64,000 bases of DNA from Scatomorpha stercorigallinarum (GCA_944387865.1 CALXGN010000002.1:148641-212640); one strand, 5' to 3'. Numbered from the stretch's first letter, positions 8,557 to 17,439 are shown. Translations and numbers: made by a program. The notes: generated by a model not told the origin, from the letters alone.

Positions 8557-8578
8557 CCGCGCGGCCTTGCAATAAAAT
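8550..8578 (+). promoter_or_regulatory. Promoter of the ZIP transporter gene
   Basis: A consensus TTGACA (8550-8555), a 17-base spacer and TAAAAT (8573-8578) lie 55 bases before the transporter ATG. The -35 overlaps the one used by the divergent ftsW-like operon. Confidence 0.7.
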
Positions 8579-8632
8579 AGTGTGCGCCGATATGGACGTC
8601 CGAAATGGAAGTAAAGAGGGAAGATACGTAAG

Positions 8633-9502
8633 ATGCTTGGTATGATAATCCTTGTGACCGCCATCGCCGGAGTGGGCGGCACGGGGCTCGGCGGCGTGAT
8701 CGCCGCGCTGTTCCGGCGCGATTCCAGCCGCCTCGTGAGCCTGCTCCTGGCCTTCGCCGGCGGCATAATGACCGGCGTGGTGTGTTTCGACATGATCAGC
8801 GAGGCCCTGGCGCCGGAGGGCGCGGAAGGGGGCGTGAGCGTGTTCTTCGTCATGTTCGGCGTGATGCTGGGCTACGTCGTCATCTGGCTGCTCAACCTGT
8901 GGATAGACTCCAAGACCAACCACGAGATCGAGCACATCGACGCCGACCACCCCAAGACCGCCGACGACCTGGACGAGCTCATCCACTCGGACCATTATGC
9001 GCGCCACGAGCGCGAGAGCGAGGACGGCGGCCCCGCTTCGGCCTATCAACTTTTCATCGCCGGCGTGGTGATGGCCTGCGCCATCGCGCTGCACAACATG
9101 CCCGAGGGTATGGTGATAGGCGCCAGCTACGCCAGCGACAGCGCCGCGGGCATCACCGGCGGCATGGGCCTGGTGATGGCCGTGGTCATCGGGCTGCACA
9201 ACATCCCGGAGGGCATGGCCGTGGCCGTGCCGCTGATCACCGGCGGCATGGGGCGCGCCAAGGCGATACTGATCACCGCCCTCTCCGGCGCGCCCACCAT
9301 CATCGGCGCGCTCGCCGGCTTCGCGCTGGGCACGCTCTCGCCCTTCTGGCTCTCGCTCTCGCTCAGCTTCGCCTCGGGCGCCATGCTGTACGTGGTGTTC
9401 GGCGAGCTGCTGCCGGAGGCGATACTGATGTGGCGCTCGAAGATGCCCGCCCTGGCCTCCGTCGTCGGCCTGCTCGTGGGGCTGATGATCATTTACATAT
9501 GA
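8633..9502 (+). CDS. ZIP family divalent metal transporter
   Basis: A 289-residue membrane protein of the ZIP (ZupT/GufA-like) family, which imports zinc and other divalent metals. The two metal-site motifs in successive membrane helices are present: HNMPEG and HNIPEG. A variable loop with several His and acidic residues (about residues 98-130, for example NHEIEHIDADH) sits between helices 3 and 4, as is usual. The stop overlaps the next ATG by four bases, coupling it to the hydrolase gene. Confidence 0.92.
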   Translation: MLGMIILVTAIAGVGGTGLGGVIAALFRRDSSRLVSLLLAFAGGIMTGVVCFDMISEALAPEGAEGGVSVFFVMFGVMLGYVVIWLLNLWIDSKTNHEIEHIDADHPKTADDLDELIHSDHYARHERESEDGGPASAYQLFIAGVVMACAIALHNMPEGMVIGASYASDSAAGITGGMGLVMAVVIGLHNIPEGMAVAVPLITGGMGRAKAILITALSGAPTIIGALAGFALGTLSPFWLSLSLSFASGAMLYVVFGELLPEAILMWRSKMPALASVVGLLVGLMIIYI

Positions 9503-10074
9503 CGCTCATCTGCTTCGGCGACTCCAACACCTGGGGCTATGACGGCCGCTCGTATCTCGGCGGGCGCTATGGCGAGGGCACGCGCTGGCCCCGCCTGCTC
9601 TCCTCCGCCCTGGGCGCGGAGGTGCGCGAGCTGGGCGAAAACGGCCGCTGCGTGCCGCACACGGCGGCGGAGCATTCCCGCGCGCTCGCTGAGCTGGGCC
9701 GCGCCGCCCCGGCGGATTGGCTGCTGGTGATGCTCGGCGGCAACGACCTGCTCACGGCCGAAGAGCCGATGGCGGAGACGCCCGCGGCGCGCATGGAGCT
9801 CTTTTTGCCGCGTGCGCGCGCCCTGCCGGCCCTCGCGCGGGCCAGGACGCTGCTCATCGCACCGCCGCCCTTCGTGCGCGGGGCCTGGGTGGGCACGGAC
9901 CGCCTGGTGTCGGAGTCCCGCCGCCTGGCCGGGCTCTATGGGCGCGTGGCCGCGCGGCTGGGGATATCCTTCCTTGACGCCGGCGCGCTGCCGCTGCAAT
10001 ATGACGGCGTACACTTCACGGAGGAGGCCCACAGGCTGCTGGCGGGGAAGCTTGCCGCTTTTATAAGAGGATGA
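9499..10074 (+). CDS. SGNH/GDSL-type hydrolase
   Basis: A 191-residue esterase-like protein. Block I FGDSNTWG carries the catalytic serine at residue 8. Block III, MLGGNDL, gives the oxyanion Gly/Asn. The C-terminal block YDGVHFTEEAH supplies Asp and His of the triad. These are standard SGNH hydrolase signatures, closest in pattern to arylesterase or acyl-CoA thioesterase I-like enzymes. The substrate is unknown. The start is the ATG overlapping the transporter stop. A strong hairpin follows the gene. Confidence 0.88.
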   Translation: MTLICFGDSNTWGYDGRSYLGGRYGEGTRWPRLLSSALGAEVRELGENGRCVPHTAAEHSRALAELGRAAPADWLLVMLGGNDLLTAEEPMAETPAARMELFLPRARALPALARARTLLIAPPPFVRGAWVGTDRLVSESRRLAGLYGRVAARLGISFLDAGALPLQYDGVHFTEEAHRLLAGKLAAFIRG

Positions 10075-10078
10075 TAAA

Positions 10079-10113
10079 GGCCCCCCGCGCGTCCATGAGA
10101 CGCGCGGGGGGCC
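10079..10113 (+). terminator. Hairpin between convergent genes
   Basis: A 15-base perfect stem (GGCCCCCCGCGCGTC with its complement, five-base loop) is followed on the plus strand by TTTTGTTT. It probably ends transcription of the hydrolase operon and, read the other way, of the beta-glucosidase gene. Confidence 0.75.
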
Positions 10114-10122
10114 CGTTTTGTT

Positions 10123-12537
10123 TCATATCTCCCCGAAGGCGAAGCGCAGCACCCGCCGGGCCGCGGCCTCCGCCGCCAGGCGCGAGATGCGCCCCGAGCG
10201 CAGGGCGCGGCAGATGTCCCACGCGGCCGCCGGCGTGCCCGGCATCACCAGGTCGTTGCCGGCCATGCAGCAGAGCTCGTGGCGGCTGCCGTCGTGGCCG
10301 GTGGCGAACCAGTCCGTCATCACCAGGCCCTCGAAGCCCCATTCGCAGCGCAATATGCCCGTCAGCAGCTCGCGGTCGTTCGGCGCGTAGACGCCGTTTA
10401 TCAGGTTGTAGCTGCTCATCAGCGCCTTCGCCCCGCCGCGCCGGATGGCGATGCGGAAGCCCTTCAGATAGAGCTCCCTCAGCGCGCGCTCGCCCAGGCG
10501 GCTGTCCGAGCGCGTGCGCTCCGTCTCCGTGTTGTTGCAGGCGAAGTGCTTGATAACGGCGTAGCGCCCGGGGCGCGACTGCACGCCGCGGCAGACGGCG
10601 GCGGCCATCTCCCCGCTCAGCAGCGGGTCCTCGGAAAAATACTCGAAATTGCGCCCGCAGAGGGCGTGCCGGTGCAGGTTCATGGCCGGGGCCAGGTAAA
10701 AGTCCACGCCGTACTCCTCCATCTCGGCGGAGACGGCCCGGCCCTGCTCTTCGGCCAGGGAGATGTCCCAGCTCTGGGCCACGCAGCTGGCGCAGGGCCA
10801 GGCGGTGGTGAACTGGTAGTACGTCCTGCGCGAACTGAGCGCCCCCAGCACGCCGCGCAGCAGGCGCACGGCGCGCGAGCCGTCCAGCGCGTGGGGGATG
10901 GCCGGCAGGGTGTAGGGCTCCAGCTGCGACGCGCGCTTGAGATTGAGACCCTGCGGCCCGTCCGCCATTATCAGGTCGCGCGCGCCCTTTTTCAGCAGTA
11001 TGGCGCTCGTGCGCCCGCAGGAGCCGAACACCGTGGCGTGGAAGGGCGGCGTGTAGGTGGAGCCGGTGATGAGCTCCGCGAGCTCCAGATCGGAGAGCAG
11101 CGCCGCCGCGGCGTCCACGCGCGCGGAGCGGTAGAGCGGCGGCTCGCTGTAGTCGTGCGTGAGCGCGGCGATGTCCCCGGCGGCGATGTCCAGCCGCGGC
11201 ACGCCCGGCGGCGGAGAGCCCGGCGCGCGCTCCGGCGGCGTCAGCTCCTCCAGCGGCTGCCGCGGCGCGCAGAGGCGCCGGCAGCGCTCCGTCACGGCCT
11301 CGCCGTCCAGATGCACGCACGCCGCCACGGCCGTGGAGCGCGAATCGCGCCCCAGGCGCAGGAGGTAGTCGCCCGGCTCCAGCACGAAGGCCGAGCGGCC
11401 CTCGTCATAGGCCGCGTGCTCGCGCAGGTCGAACGCGAGCGTGAGGTCGCAGCCCTCGCCCGGCGCGAGCGGCGGCGTCTTGGCGAAGGCGGCCAGGGAC
11501 TGGTATTCGCGCCGCAGAGCGCCGCCCGGCGCGCTCAGATAGAGCTGCGCCACCTCGCGCCCGGCGCGCGCGCCGGTGTTCGTTACCCGCGCGCGGACGC
11601 GCACCTCCGTCCCCGCGGCCTCCGCGCCCAGGCACTCGATGGCGAAGGCGGTGTAGCCCAGGCCGAAGCCGAAGGGCCAGCGCGGCTCTATGCCGAAGCT
11701 GTCGAACCAGCGGTAGCCCATGTAGATGCCCTCGCGGTACTCCACCTCCCGCCCGCCGCCGAAGCGCGGCGGGAAGTCGTCAAGGCGCCCGGCCCAGCTG
11801 TCCGTCAGCCGCCCGCCGGGCTCCGATACGCCCGTGAGCACGTCGAAGAGGGCGCCGCCCATCTCCATCCCGCCCTGGGAGGCGTAGAGCACGGCGTCCA
11901 GCTCCAGCTCATCGTCAAAGCCCATGTCGATGGGCGCGCCGGAGTTGATGACCAGCACCACTTTCGGGTACAGCGCCTTCAGCGCGCGCAGGTGGCCCAG
12001 CTCGGCGCCGGATATGTAGTAGGAGCCTTCTTCCGGCGCGCGGTCGGCGCTCTCGCCGGCCTGCCGCATGAGGACATAGACGGCGGTGCCCACGCCCTCC
12101 GCCACATCCTCCGCCGCGATCTCCCGCCCCTCCGGCGGGACGAAGGGGTGCTGCCAGGCCACGTCCGACTGCCGCGTCAGCGGCACGCCGCGGATGAGCT
12201 CCGCCACCTCCCGCTGCCAGCGGCCGCGTGCGGCGGCCATGCGCTCGTCATAGTCGTCGAGCCAGAGCCCCGTACACACCGTCCAGCCCCCGGCGAGGAA
12301 GCCCTCTTCGGCGGTGACGCGCCGGCGGGGGTGCGTGTCGCCGCTGCCCGTGCCGCCGAAGCTCGTGTGCCTCACGCCCGCGCCGTAGAGCGCCGCCCGG
12401 CCGCCGGAGAGCGGCAGCGCGCCGTTATTTTTCAGCAGCACCATGCCCTCCGCGGCCATGCGCCGCGCCAGCGCGCGGTGGGTGCGCTCCCGCGCGGACT
12501 CCTCCGCGCTCGTCGATGCGAATATCTCCCTTTTCAC
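10123..12537 (-). CDS. Beta-glucosidase, GH3, with permuted domain order
   Basis: This is a glycoside hydrolase family 3 enzyme of 804 residues whose domains are in reversed order. The C-domain-type alpha/beta sandwich comes first (GMVLLKNNGALPL, then VLVINSGAPIDMG and EPGGRLTDSWA). A fibronectin-like region follows (FGFGLGYTAF onward). The TIM-barrel catalytic domain comes last, with KHFACNN and the nucleophile aspartate in VMTDWF near residue 740. Such permuted GH3 enzymes are known from rumen bacteria. I chose a GTG start with AAAGGGGAG upstream; an upstream in-frame extension is low-complexity and Arg-rich. There is no signal peptide, so it is probably cytoplasmic and acts on imported glucosides. 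Confidence 0.9.
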   Translation of the reverse strand: MKREIFASTSAEESARERTHRALARRMAAEGMVLLKNNGALPLSGGRAALYGAGVRHTSFGGTGSGDTHPRRRVTAEEGFLAGGWTVCTGLWLDDYDERMAAARGRWQREVAELIRGVPLTRQSDVAWQHPFVPPEGREIAAEDVAEGVGTAVYVLMRQAGESADRAPEEGSYYISGAELGHLRALKALYPKVVLVINSGAPIDMGFDDELELDAVLYASQGGMEMGGALFDVLTGVSEPGGRLTDSWAGRLDDFPPRFGGGREVEYREGIYMGYRWFDSFGIEPRWPFGFGLGYTAFAIECLGAEAAGTEVRVRARVTNTGARAGREVAQLYLSAPGGALRREYQSLAAFAKTPPLAPGEGCDLTLAFDLREHAAYDEGRSAFVLEPGDYLLRLGRDSRSTAVAACVHLDGEAVTERCRRLCAPRQPLEELTPPERAPGSPPPGVPRLDIAAGDIAALTHDYSEPPLYRSARVDAAAALLSDLELAELITGSTYTPPFHATVFGSCGRTSAILLKKGARDLIMADGPQGLNLKRASQLEPYTLPAIPHALDGSRAVRLLRGVLGALSSRRTYYQFTTAWPCASCVAQSWDISLAEEQGRAVSAEMEEYGVDFYLAPAMNLHRHALCGRNFEYFSEDPLLSGEMAAAVCRGVQSRPGRYAVIKHFACNNTETERTRSDSRLGERALRELYLKGFRIAIRRGGAKALMSSYNLINGVYAPNDRELLTGILRCEWGFEGLVMTDWFATGHDGSRHELCCMAGNDLVMPGTPAAAWDICRALRSGRISRLAAEAAARRVLRFAFGEI

Positions 12538-12560
12538 GCAAACTCCCCTTTCCGCCGCCC

Positions 12561-13256
12561 TCACGCGCCGCTTTGCCCGCCGCGCAGGAGGGCCGTGTAT
12601 TCCCTGCGCCCGCCGTAGCCCAGGCGTTCCGCCAGTGCGGCGGAGGCACGCGTGTGCGCGTCCCACTCAGGCCAGAGGCCGCGCTCCAGGCAGCGGAGGA
12701 TATAGTTGGCCGCGCAGCAGCCGGCAAGGCCGCGCCGGCGCAGGTCCGCGCGCGTGTCCACCTGGATGCTGGCGCCGCGGCTGCTGCGGGCATAGGCCGC
12801 CGCGCCGGCGCAGACCTCCCCGCCGCGCAGCAGCACAAAGCCCTCGCAGCCCTTGCCCATGTGCGCCGCCGCCAGGTCGCGGCTCCACTCCTGCGCGCGG
12901 CAGAGGGCGGCCGTCTCCGCGTCCAGCGCGCGCAGCTCATAGCCCGCCGGCACGGCGGCGCGCTCACGCAGCTGCCCCGTATCCGCCGGGGCCTCGCCGA
13001 AGGCCCAGCGCGGGAACGCCCTCCACTGCGGGCGCAGCGCTCTCCAGCGTGCGTTTTGCGCCACGACGATCTCCGCGCATGTGGCGCGCAGCAGCTCCTC
13101 CGCCGGCTCCCCGGCGAAAAAGGCGAAGTCGCCGAGCTCCGCCGCCGCGGAGCGCCCTCCGCGCGCCGCCAGCACCCGGCCCATGCGCCCTTCCAGGCAG
13201 GCGACGGCCATCACGCCGCCGAACGCGCCGAAGAGCGCGCGCACGTCACTTGCCAA
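12561..13256 (-). CDS. GNAT family acetyltransferase (PF12746-like)
   Basis: A 231-residue protein with a poorly conserved N-terminal half and a C-terminal GNAT fold. CEGFVLLRGGEVCAGAAAYA is followed by the acetyl-CoA loop TRADLRRRGLAG and the closing WPEWDAHTRASAALAERLGY, which matches the GNAT_acetyltran family often found as single-copy genes in Firmicutes. The substrate is unknown. The start is taken as TTG at 13256 because GAGAGG lies seven bases upstream; GTG at 13244 is the alternative. It overlaps or abuts the mnmE stop. Confidence 0.78.
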   Translation of the reverse strand: MASDVRALFGAFGGVMAVACLEGRMGRVLAARGGRSAAAELGDFAFFAGEPAEELLRATCAEIVVAQNARWRALRPQWRAFPRWAFGEAPADTGQLRERAAVPAGYELRALDAETAALCRAQEWSRDLAAAHMGKGCEGFVLLRGGEVCAGAAAYARSSRGASIQVDTRADLRRRGLAGCCAANYILRCLERGLWPEWDAHTRASAALAERLGYGGRREYTALLRGGQSGA

Positions 13257-14610
13257 CGCAGTACCTCTCGAATATCCGGTCCACCACGTCCTCGCGCACG
13301 GTGCGGCCCGTGAGCTCGCCCAGCGCGGACAGGGCCCCCTCCGCCTCCGTCAGCACGGCGTCCGGCGTGAGGCCGCCGTCGAGGGCGGACACGGCGGCGT
13401 CCAGTGCCGCGAGCGCGCGCTGCGCGGCCTCCGCCTGGCGGATGTTGGTCAGTATCTCCCCCGCGGGGGCCGGGACCGCGGGGAAGAGCCGCGCGATGGC
13501 CGCGCACAGGCCGTCGAGGCCCATGCGCGTTTTGGCGCTCAGCTCCACCACGGCCTCGAAGCCCGCCAGGCGCGAGAGGTCCAACGCCAGCGGCAGGTCG
13601 CGCTTGTTCACCACGGCCACGGCGCGGCGGGCCGCGCGGGCGGCGGCGAGCGTCTCCTCATCGGCCGCGGTGAGCGGCTGGGAGCCGTCGAAAACGGCCA
13701 GCACCAGCTCGGCGCTCTCCGCTGCCGAGCGCGCGCGCTCCACGCCCAGGCGCTCGGCCTCGCCCCGGGCCTCGCGCAGCCCGGCGGTGTCCGTCAGGCG
13801 CACGGCCACGCCGCCCAGTACGGCCTTCTCCTCGATGGTGTCGCGGGTGGTGCCGGGCGCGGCGGTGACGATGGCCCGCTCATAGCCCAGCAGGGCGTTC
13901 ATCAGCGAGCTCTTGCCGGCGTTGGGCCGGCCGATGAGCGCCGCCGGCACTCCCTCGCGCAATATGCGCCCGCGCTCGAAGGTGCCGAGTATGGCGCGCA
14001 GCTCCGCTCGCGCGCCGTCCAGGGCGGCGCGGCACTTTTCCAGCTCAAAGGGCTCGATGTCCTCGTCGGGATAGTCCAGCAGCGCGCCGAAGTGCGCCTC
14101 CTCGTCCAGCAGGGCGGAGTAGACGGCGCCGATGCGCCGGCTGAGCGCGCCGCCCAGCTGGCCAACGGCGTTTTTCGCCCCCTCGGCGGTCTCCGCTTCG
14201 ATGATGTCTATGACGGCCTCGGCCTGCACCAGGTCCATGCGCCCGTTGAGGAAGGCCCGGCGCGTGAATTCGCCGGGCAGCGCCTGCCGCGCGCCCTGGG
14301 AAAAGAGGGCCCCGAGCGCCTCCCGCAGCACGGCGGGCGAGCCGTGGCACTGCAGCTCCGCCGTGTCCTCGCCCGTGTAGCTGTGCGGCGCGCGGCTGAC
14401 GGTGGCAAGGCAGAGGTCGATGTCCGCCCCGTCGCGCCCGCGCAGGCGGCCATAGACGAGCTGGCGGTCCGCATGCGCGCCCAGTGGGCGGCCGTCCGCC
14501 GGGGTGAACACGGCTTCCGCCGCCTGCACGGCCCGCGGGCCGGAGACGCGCACGATGCCGATGGCCGTGACGGCCATGCCGGTGGCGATGGCCGCGATAG
14601 TGTCGTTCAT
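13246..14610 (-). CDS. mnmE: tRNA modification GTPase MnmE
   Basis: MnmE, together with MnmG, forms the carboxymethylaminomethyl group at the wobble uridine of several tRNAs. The 454-residue protein has an N-terminal folate-binding domain (DTIAAIATGMAVTAIGIVRV at the start). A helical domain is interrupted by the G domain (P-loop GRPNAGKSSLMNAL, switch DTIEEKAVL, DTAGLREA, NKRDL). The C-terminal catalytic cysteine motif is YCVGK, a variant of FCIGK. The ATG at 14610 has a good GGAGG; the in-frame upstream extension is ignored. Confidence 0.95.
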   Translation of the reverse strand: MNDTIAAIATGMAVTAIGIVRVSGPRAVQAAEAVFTPADGRPLGAHADRQLVYGRLRGRDGADIDLCLATVSRAPHSYTGEDTAELQCHGSPAVLREALGALFSQGARQALPGEFTRRAFLNGRMDLVQAEAVIDIIEAETAEGAKNAVGQLGGALSRRIGAVYSALLDEEAHFGALLDYPDEDIEPFELEKCRAALDGARAELRAILGTFERGRILREGVPAALIGRPNAGKSSLMNALLGYERAIVTAAPGTTRDTIEEKAVLGGVAVRLTDTAGLREARGEAERLGVERARSAAESAELVLAVFDGSQPLTAADEETLAAARAARRAVAVVNKRDLPLALDLSRLAGFEAVVELSAKTRMGLDGLCAAIARLFPAVPAPAGEILTNIRQAEAAQRALAALDAAVSALDGGLTPDAVLTEAEGALSALGELTGRTVREDVVDRIFERYCVGK

Positions 14611-14623
14611 ATTTCCCTCCTGA

Positions 14624-14655
14624 TGGCAAAAGGGAGCCGGCACAGGCCGGCTCCC
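14624..14655 (-). terminator. Terminator after the SLH protein gene
   Basis: An 11-base stem (GGGAGCCGGCC with its complement) is followed on the minus strand by TTTTGCC. It lies between the SLH gene and mnmE and should end the rex-SLH transcript. Confidence 0.75.
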
Positions 14656-14669
14656 GGTGATCTTATCTC

Positions 14670-15713
14670 TCAGCCGAGGCTGACGGACACGCGCTCGTCC
14701 GGCTCGAACATGCGCACGACGATGGCCGCCACCTCGGAGCGCCTGATGCCGCTCTCCGGCAGGAAATAGCCCTCCTCGTTGGAGCCGTTGAGGATGCCCG
14801 CGCGGTAGAAGGCGTAGATGGCCTGCGCGCCCTCGTCTGCCATGCCCACGTCCGGGATGGCCCCGTCGGCCACGCTGTTGGACAGCGTGTACTCCGCCGC
14901 GGGCAGGGCGTTATAGAAGAGCGAGACATAGTCGCGCCGGCTGATGGGCGCGTTCAGCTGCTCGGCCGTCATCTGGCCGTACTCCGCGCCGGCCACGCCC
15001 TTGTCCAGGGCGTATTGCAGGTAAGTCGAGTACCAGGCCGGGTCCGCGCCGTTGGCGAGCGTCACCTCGCCCTCGTGGTAGAGCTGGTGCATGCAGGCGG
15101 CGATCTTCACGGCCTGGGCGGCGGTGAAGCTGCCCTCCGGGCTGAACACGGTGGCGCTCATGCCGTCCACCAGGCCCAGGCGCACGGCCTCGTAAACATA
15201 GCTGCTGTACCACTCGCCCTGCGGCACGTCCGTGAATTCGGGCACGTATTCCACCAGCTCATAGCCGCCGCTGACGGCGAGCACGCTGCTGCCGCTGGAG
15301 GTTATGGTGGCGTCGCAGCCCTCGCAGGCGATGTAGAGCTGGCCTGCGTTGAAGCGGCCGTTGCCGGCCTCGCCGCCGACGGTGGCGTTCACCAGCGCGC
15401 CGGCGTGGAGCGCAACGCGCGCGGAGCCCGCCGTGAGCACGGCGGAGGCGCCTTCGCGCAGGCGGACGGCGTCCCCGTCCGAGAGGGATACTGTGCGCGT
15501 GCCCACGCTGCCGGCGGCCAGGGCCGCGTCGTACGCCTCGCGCAGCTCCTGCGCGGCGGCCTCCGCCGCTTCGCCGGCCAGGGCCTCGCCCCAGCTCTCG
15601 GCATAGGAGCGGGAGACGAGCGGGTCGCCCGCCGAGCCGGCGGCGGAGGCCGGGACGGCCAGCAGCGCCGCGGCCAGCAGCAGGGCCGATGCGCGTTTGA
15701 GCGCCGCGCTCAT
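14670..15713 (-). CDS. Exported SLH-domain protein
   Basis: A 347-residue exported protein. Residues 1-25 are a signal peptide ending in ASA. A beta-rich middle of unknown function follows (about 60-150). The C-terminal half holds three SLH repeats, starting at FTDVPQGEWYSSYVYEAVRLG, at WYSTYLQYALDKG and at IPDVGMADEGAQAIYAFYRAG. SLH domains bind pyruvylated secondary wall polymers, so the protein should be attached to the cell wall. The ATG shares a base with the rex stop (TAATG), so it is translationally coupled to the redox regulator. Confidence 0.88.
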   Translation of the reverse strand: MSAALKRASALLLAAALLAVPASAAGSAGDPLVSRSYAESWGEALAGEAAEAAAQELREAYDAALAAGSVGTRTVSLSDGDAVRLREGASAVLTAGSARVALHAGALVNATVGGEAGNGRFNAGQLYIACEGCDATITSSGSSVLAVSGGYELVEYVPEFTDVPQGEWYSSYVYEAVRLGLVDGMSATVFSPEGSFTAAQAVKIAACMHQLYHEGEVTLANGADPAWYSTYLQYALDKGVAGAEYGQMTAEQLNAPISRRDYVSLFYNALPAAEYTLSNSVADGAIPDVGMADEGAQAIYAFYRAGILNGSNEEGYFLPESGIRRSEVAAIVVRMFEPDERVSVSLG

Positions 15714-16378
15714 TATTTGCCCCCTCCCGCCGCGGCGGCCGCCTTGGCGTCGATGCTCTCGGCCAGGTAGTAGCCGAGCGCGAGCAGGCTGTCGGAAAAA
15801 TGTATGTTCTCAACGATCACGCCCGGGCCCACGTCCAGCTCCACATTGGTGAAGTTCCAGATGGAGCGCACGCCCAGCTCCTGCAGCTGATGGGCGGCGC
15901 GGTTGGCCATCATCTTCGGCACGGAGAGGACGGCCACGTCCACCGGGCCCTGGGCGAAGGCGTTGGGCAGCTCGGAGATGTCGTGCACCATGATGCCGCC
16001 GATGCTGGCGCCCACCAGGTCGGGCCGCACGTCGTAGGCGGAGGCGATGTGGAAGCCGTACTGCTCGAAGCAGAAGTTCTCGATCAGCGCGCGGCCGATG
16101 TTGCCCACGCCCACGAGCACGGCGGAAAAGTGCCGGTCCATGCCGAGGATGGAGGCTATCTCGCCCCGCAGGGCGGTGACGTTGTAGCCGTAGCCCTGCT
16201 GGCCGAACTCGCCGAAGCAGCTGAAGTCCTGGCGTATCTGAGAGGAAGTGAGTCCCATCTGCCGGCCCAGTTCCCCGGAGGATATGCGGTCCACCCCCGC
16301 GCCGCGCAGCTCGTCGAGCTTGCGCAGATACCGGGGCAGCCGGCGGATAACATTGTTGGACACCCTTGCCTGTTTCAT
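15713..16378 (-). CDS. rex: Redox-sensing transcriptional repressor Rex
   Basis: Rex senses the NADH/NAD+ ratio and represses fermentation and respiration genes when NADH is low. The 221-residue protein has an N-terminal winged helix (VIRRLPRYLRKLDEL, SSGELGRQMGLTSSQIRQDF) and a Rossmann domain with the dinucleotide loop GVGNIGRAL. The C-terminal helix that swaps between subunits follows. ATG at 16378 has AGGTGAG upstream; a GTG four codons earlier is the alternative. The consensus promoter upstream carries no Rex-box that I can recognise with confidence. Confidence 0.95.
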   Translation of the reverse strand: MKQARVSNNVIRRLPRYLRKLDELRGAGVDRISSGELGRQMGLTSSQIRQDFSCFGEFGQQGYGYNVTALRGEIASILGMDRHFSAVLVGVGNIGRALIENFCFEQYGFHIASAYDVRPDLVGASIGGIMVHDISELPNAFAQGPVDVAVLSVPKMMANRAAHQLQELGVRSIWNFTNVELDVGPGVIVENIHFSDSLLALGYYLAESIDAKAAAAAGGGK

Positions 16379-16457
16379 GGTAGATCTCACCTGTTCCTGA
16401 TGCTAAAAAATGGATCATATCCGGACGCGCAAAGCGCGCCGCACACTGCGGTAGAAT

Positions 16458-16486
16458 ATTATAACACGTGAAGCGGGCGGTTTCAA
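16458..16486 (-). promoter_or_regulatory. Promoter of rex-SLH operon
   Basis: On the minus strand, TTGAAA (16481-16486), 17 bases, then TATAAT (16458-16463) lie about 80 bases before the rex ATG. Confidence 0.72.
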
Positions 16487-16507
16487 GTGCGCTTTCAGGC
16501 ATTTTTA

Positions 16508-16552
16508 ACGGTAAAAACCCCCTTTTTGCACCGCCTGGGCGCAAAAAGGGGG
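16508..16552 (-). terminator. Terminator after the anti-sigma gene
   Basis: Stem arms 16518-16529 and 16541-16552 (CCCCCTTTTTGC with its complement) are followed on the minus strand by TTTTTACC. It ends the trmB-to-anti-sigma operon. Confidence 0.8.
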
Positions 16553-16572
16553 GATAACATGCTTTTGGTTTT

Positions 16573-17439
16573 TCATCCGCCGACGGCGTCCAGGAAATCG
16601 CCGGCGCTGCCCTCCGCCGTGTAGGCTTCGCCGTTGCAGAGGCAGGCCAGCCCGCCGCCGACGATGTACACCTCCACCGTCAGTTCCGGCGCGCCCTCCA
16701 TGCTGAGGCTGACGCAGTAGCCGCCGCCGGCCGGCGCTTCGCCGCCGTAGGGCCCGGCGTATTTGAGCAGCGCGGCCAGCTCGGGCGCATCCTCGCCGGA
16801 GAGCGTGTTCAGCAGCTCGCCGGATTCGTACACCTCCGCCCCCGTCACCTCGCATGCGCGCAGGCGCGGCGGCTCGGTGGCGAGGGACTCCGTTCCCGCG
16901 GCGGCGCCCTCCTCGGGCAGGGCGTTTGACGGCGTTCCGCCCTCGGCATCAAAGAGCGCGCCCTCCGGCGCGGCCTCCGCGGGCTCGTCTGCGGGCGCGG
17001 CGCCGGCCGTTTCCGTTTCCGCCCCGGCGGCGTCGCCGTTGCGAGCGTCCTCGCCCATCATGCCAAATACGGCGGGCTCCGCGGCCTCCGGCGCGGCGCC
17101 GGCGGGGGCCAGGCGCGGCAGCGCGGCCGCCGCGGCGACGACCACGGCCAGGCAGGCCGCCAGCGCCGCGGCGCGCTTCCACCTGAAGGGGCGCTTTTTC
17201 TCCGGCACGGGCATGGGCGTGACGTTGAGGCCCTTTATGGCGCTCATCACGTCCTCCGCGAAGCCCGCCGGGGCCGCTTCCTCAGAAAGTGAAAGGGAGA
17301 TGGCGTTGAACGCGTCGTAGACCCTGCGGCACTCGTCGCATTGCCCGATATGGCGGAGCAGCCCGGTCTTCTGAGGCTCTGCCAGCTCCCCGTCTATCAG
17401 CAGGCTTATCTCGCGCTGGTATTCGCCGCAGTCTTTCAC
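16573..17439 (-). CDS. Zinc-finger anti-sigma factor, membrane anchored
   Basis: A 288-residue protein. The N-terminal 40 residues form an anti-sigma zinc finger with H30-x3-C34-x2-C37 (HIGQCDEC). A basic stretch and one membrane helix (about residues 88-108) follow, then an extracytoplasmic Ala/Glu-rich linker. A folded C-terminal domain of about 80 residues that I do not recognise closes it. The GTG start overlaps the sigma stop by four bases, the standard coupling that balances sigma and anti-sigma. It should hold the sigma factor at the membrane until an envelope signal releases it. Confidence 0.88.
   Translation of the reverse strand: MKDCGEYQREISLLIDGELAEPQKTGLLRHIGQCDECRRVYDAFNAISLSLSEEAAPAGFAEDVMSAIKGLNVTPMPVPEKKRPFRWKRAAALAACLAVVVAAAAALPRLAPAGAAPEAAEPAVFGMMGEDARNGDAAGAETETAGAAPADEPAEAAPEGALFDAEGGTPSNALPEEGAAAGTESLATEPPRLRACEVTGAEVYESGELLNTLSGEDAPELAALLKYAGPYGGEAPAGGGYCVSLSMEGAPELTVEVYIVGGGLACLCNGEAYTAEGSAGDFLDAVGG

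Noticed and set aside
10279..12618. A 779-codon plus-strand frame opposite the beta-glucosidase
   Set aside because: Composition is Arg/Ala/Val-rich without motifs. The GH3 reading is unambiguous.
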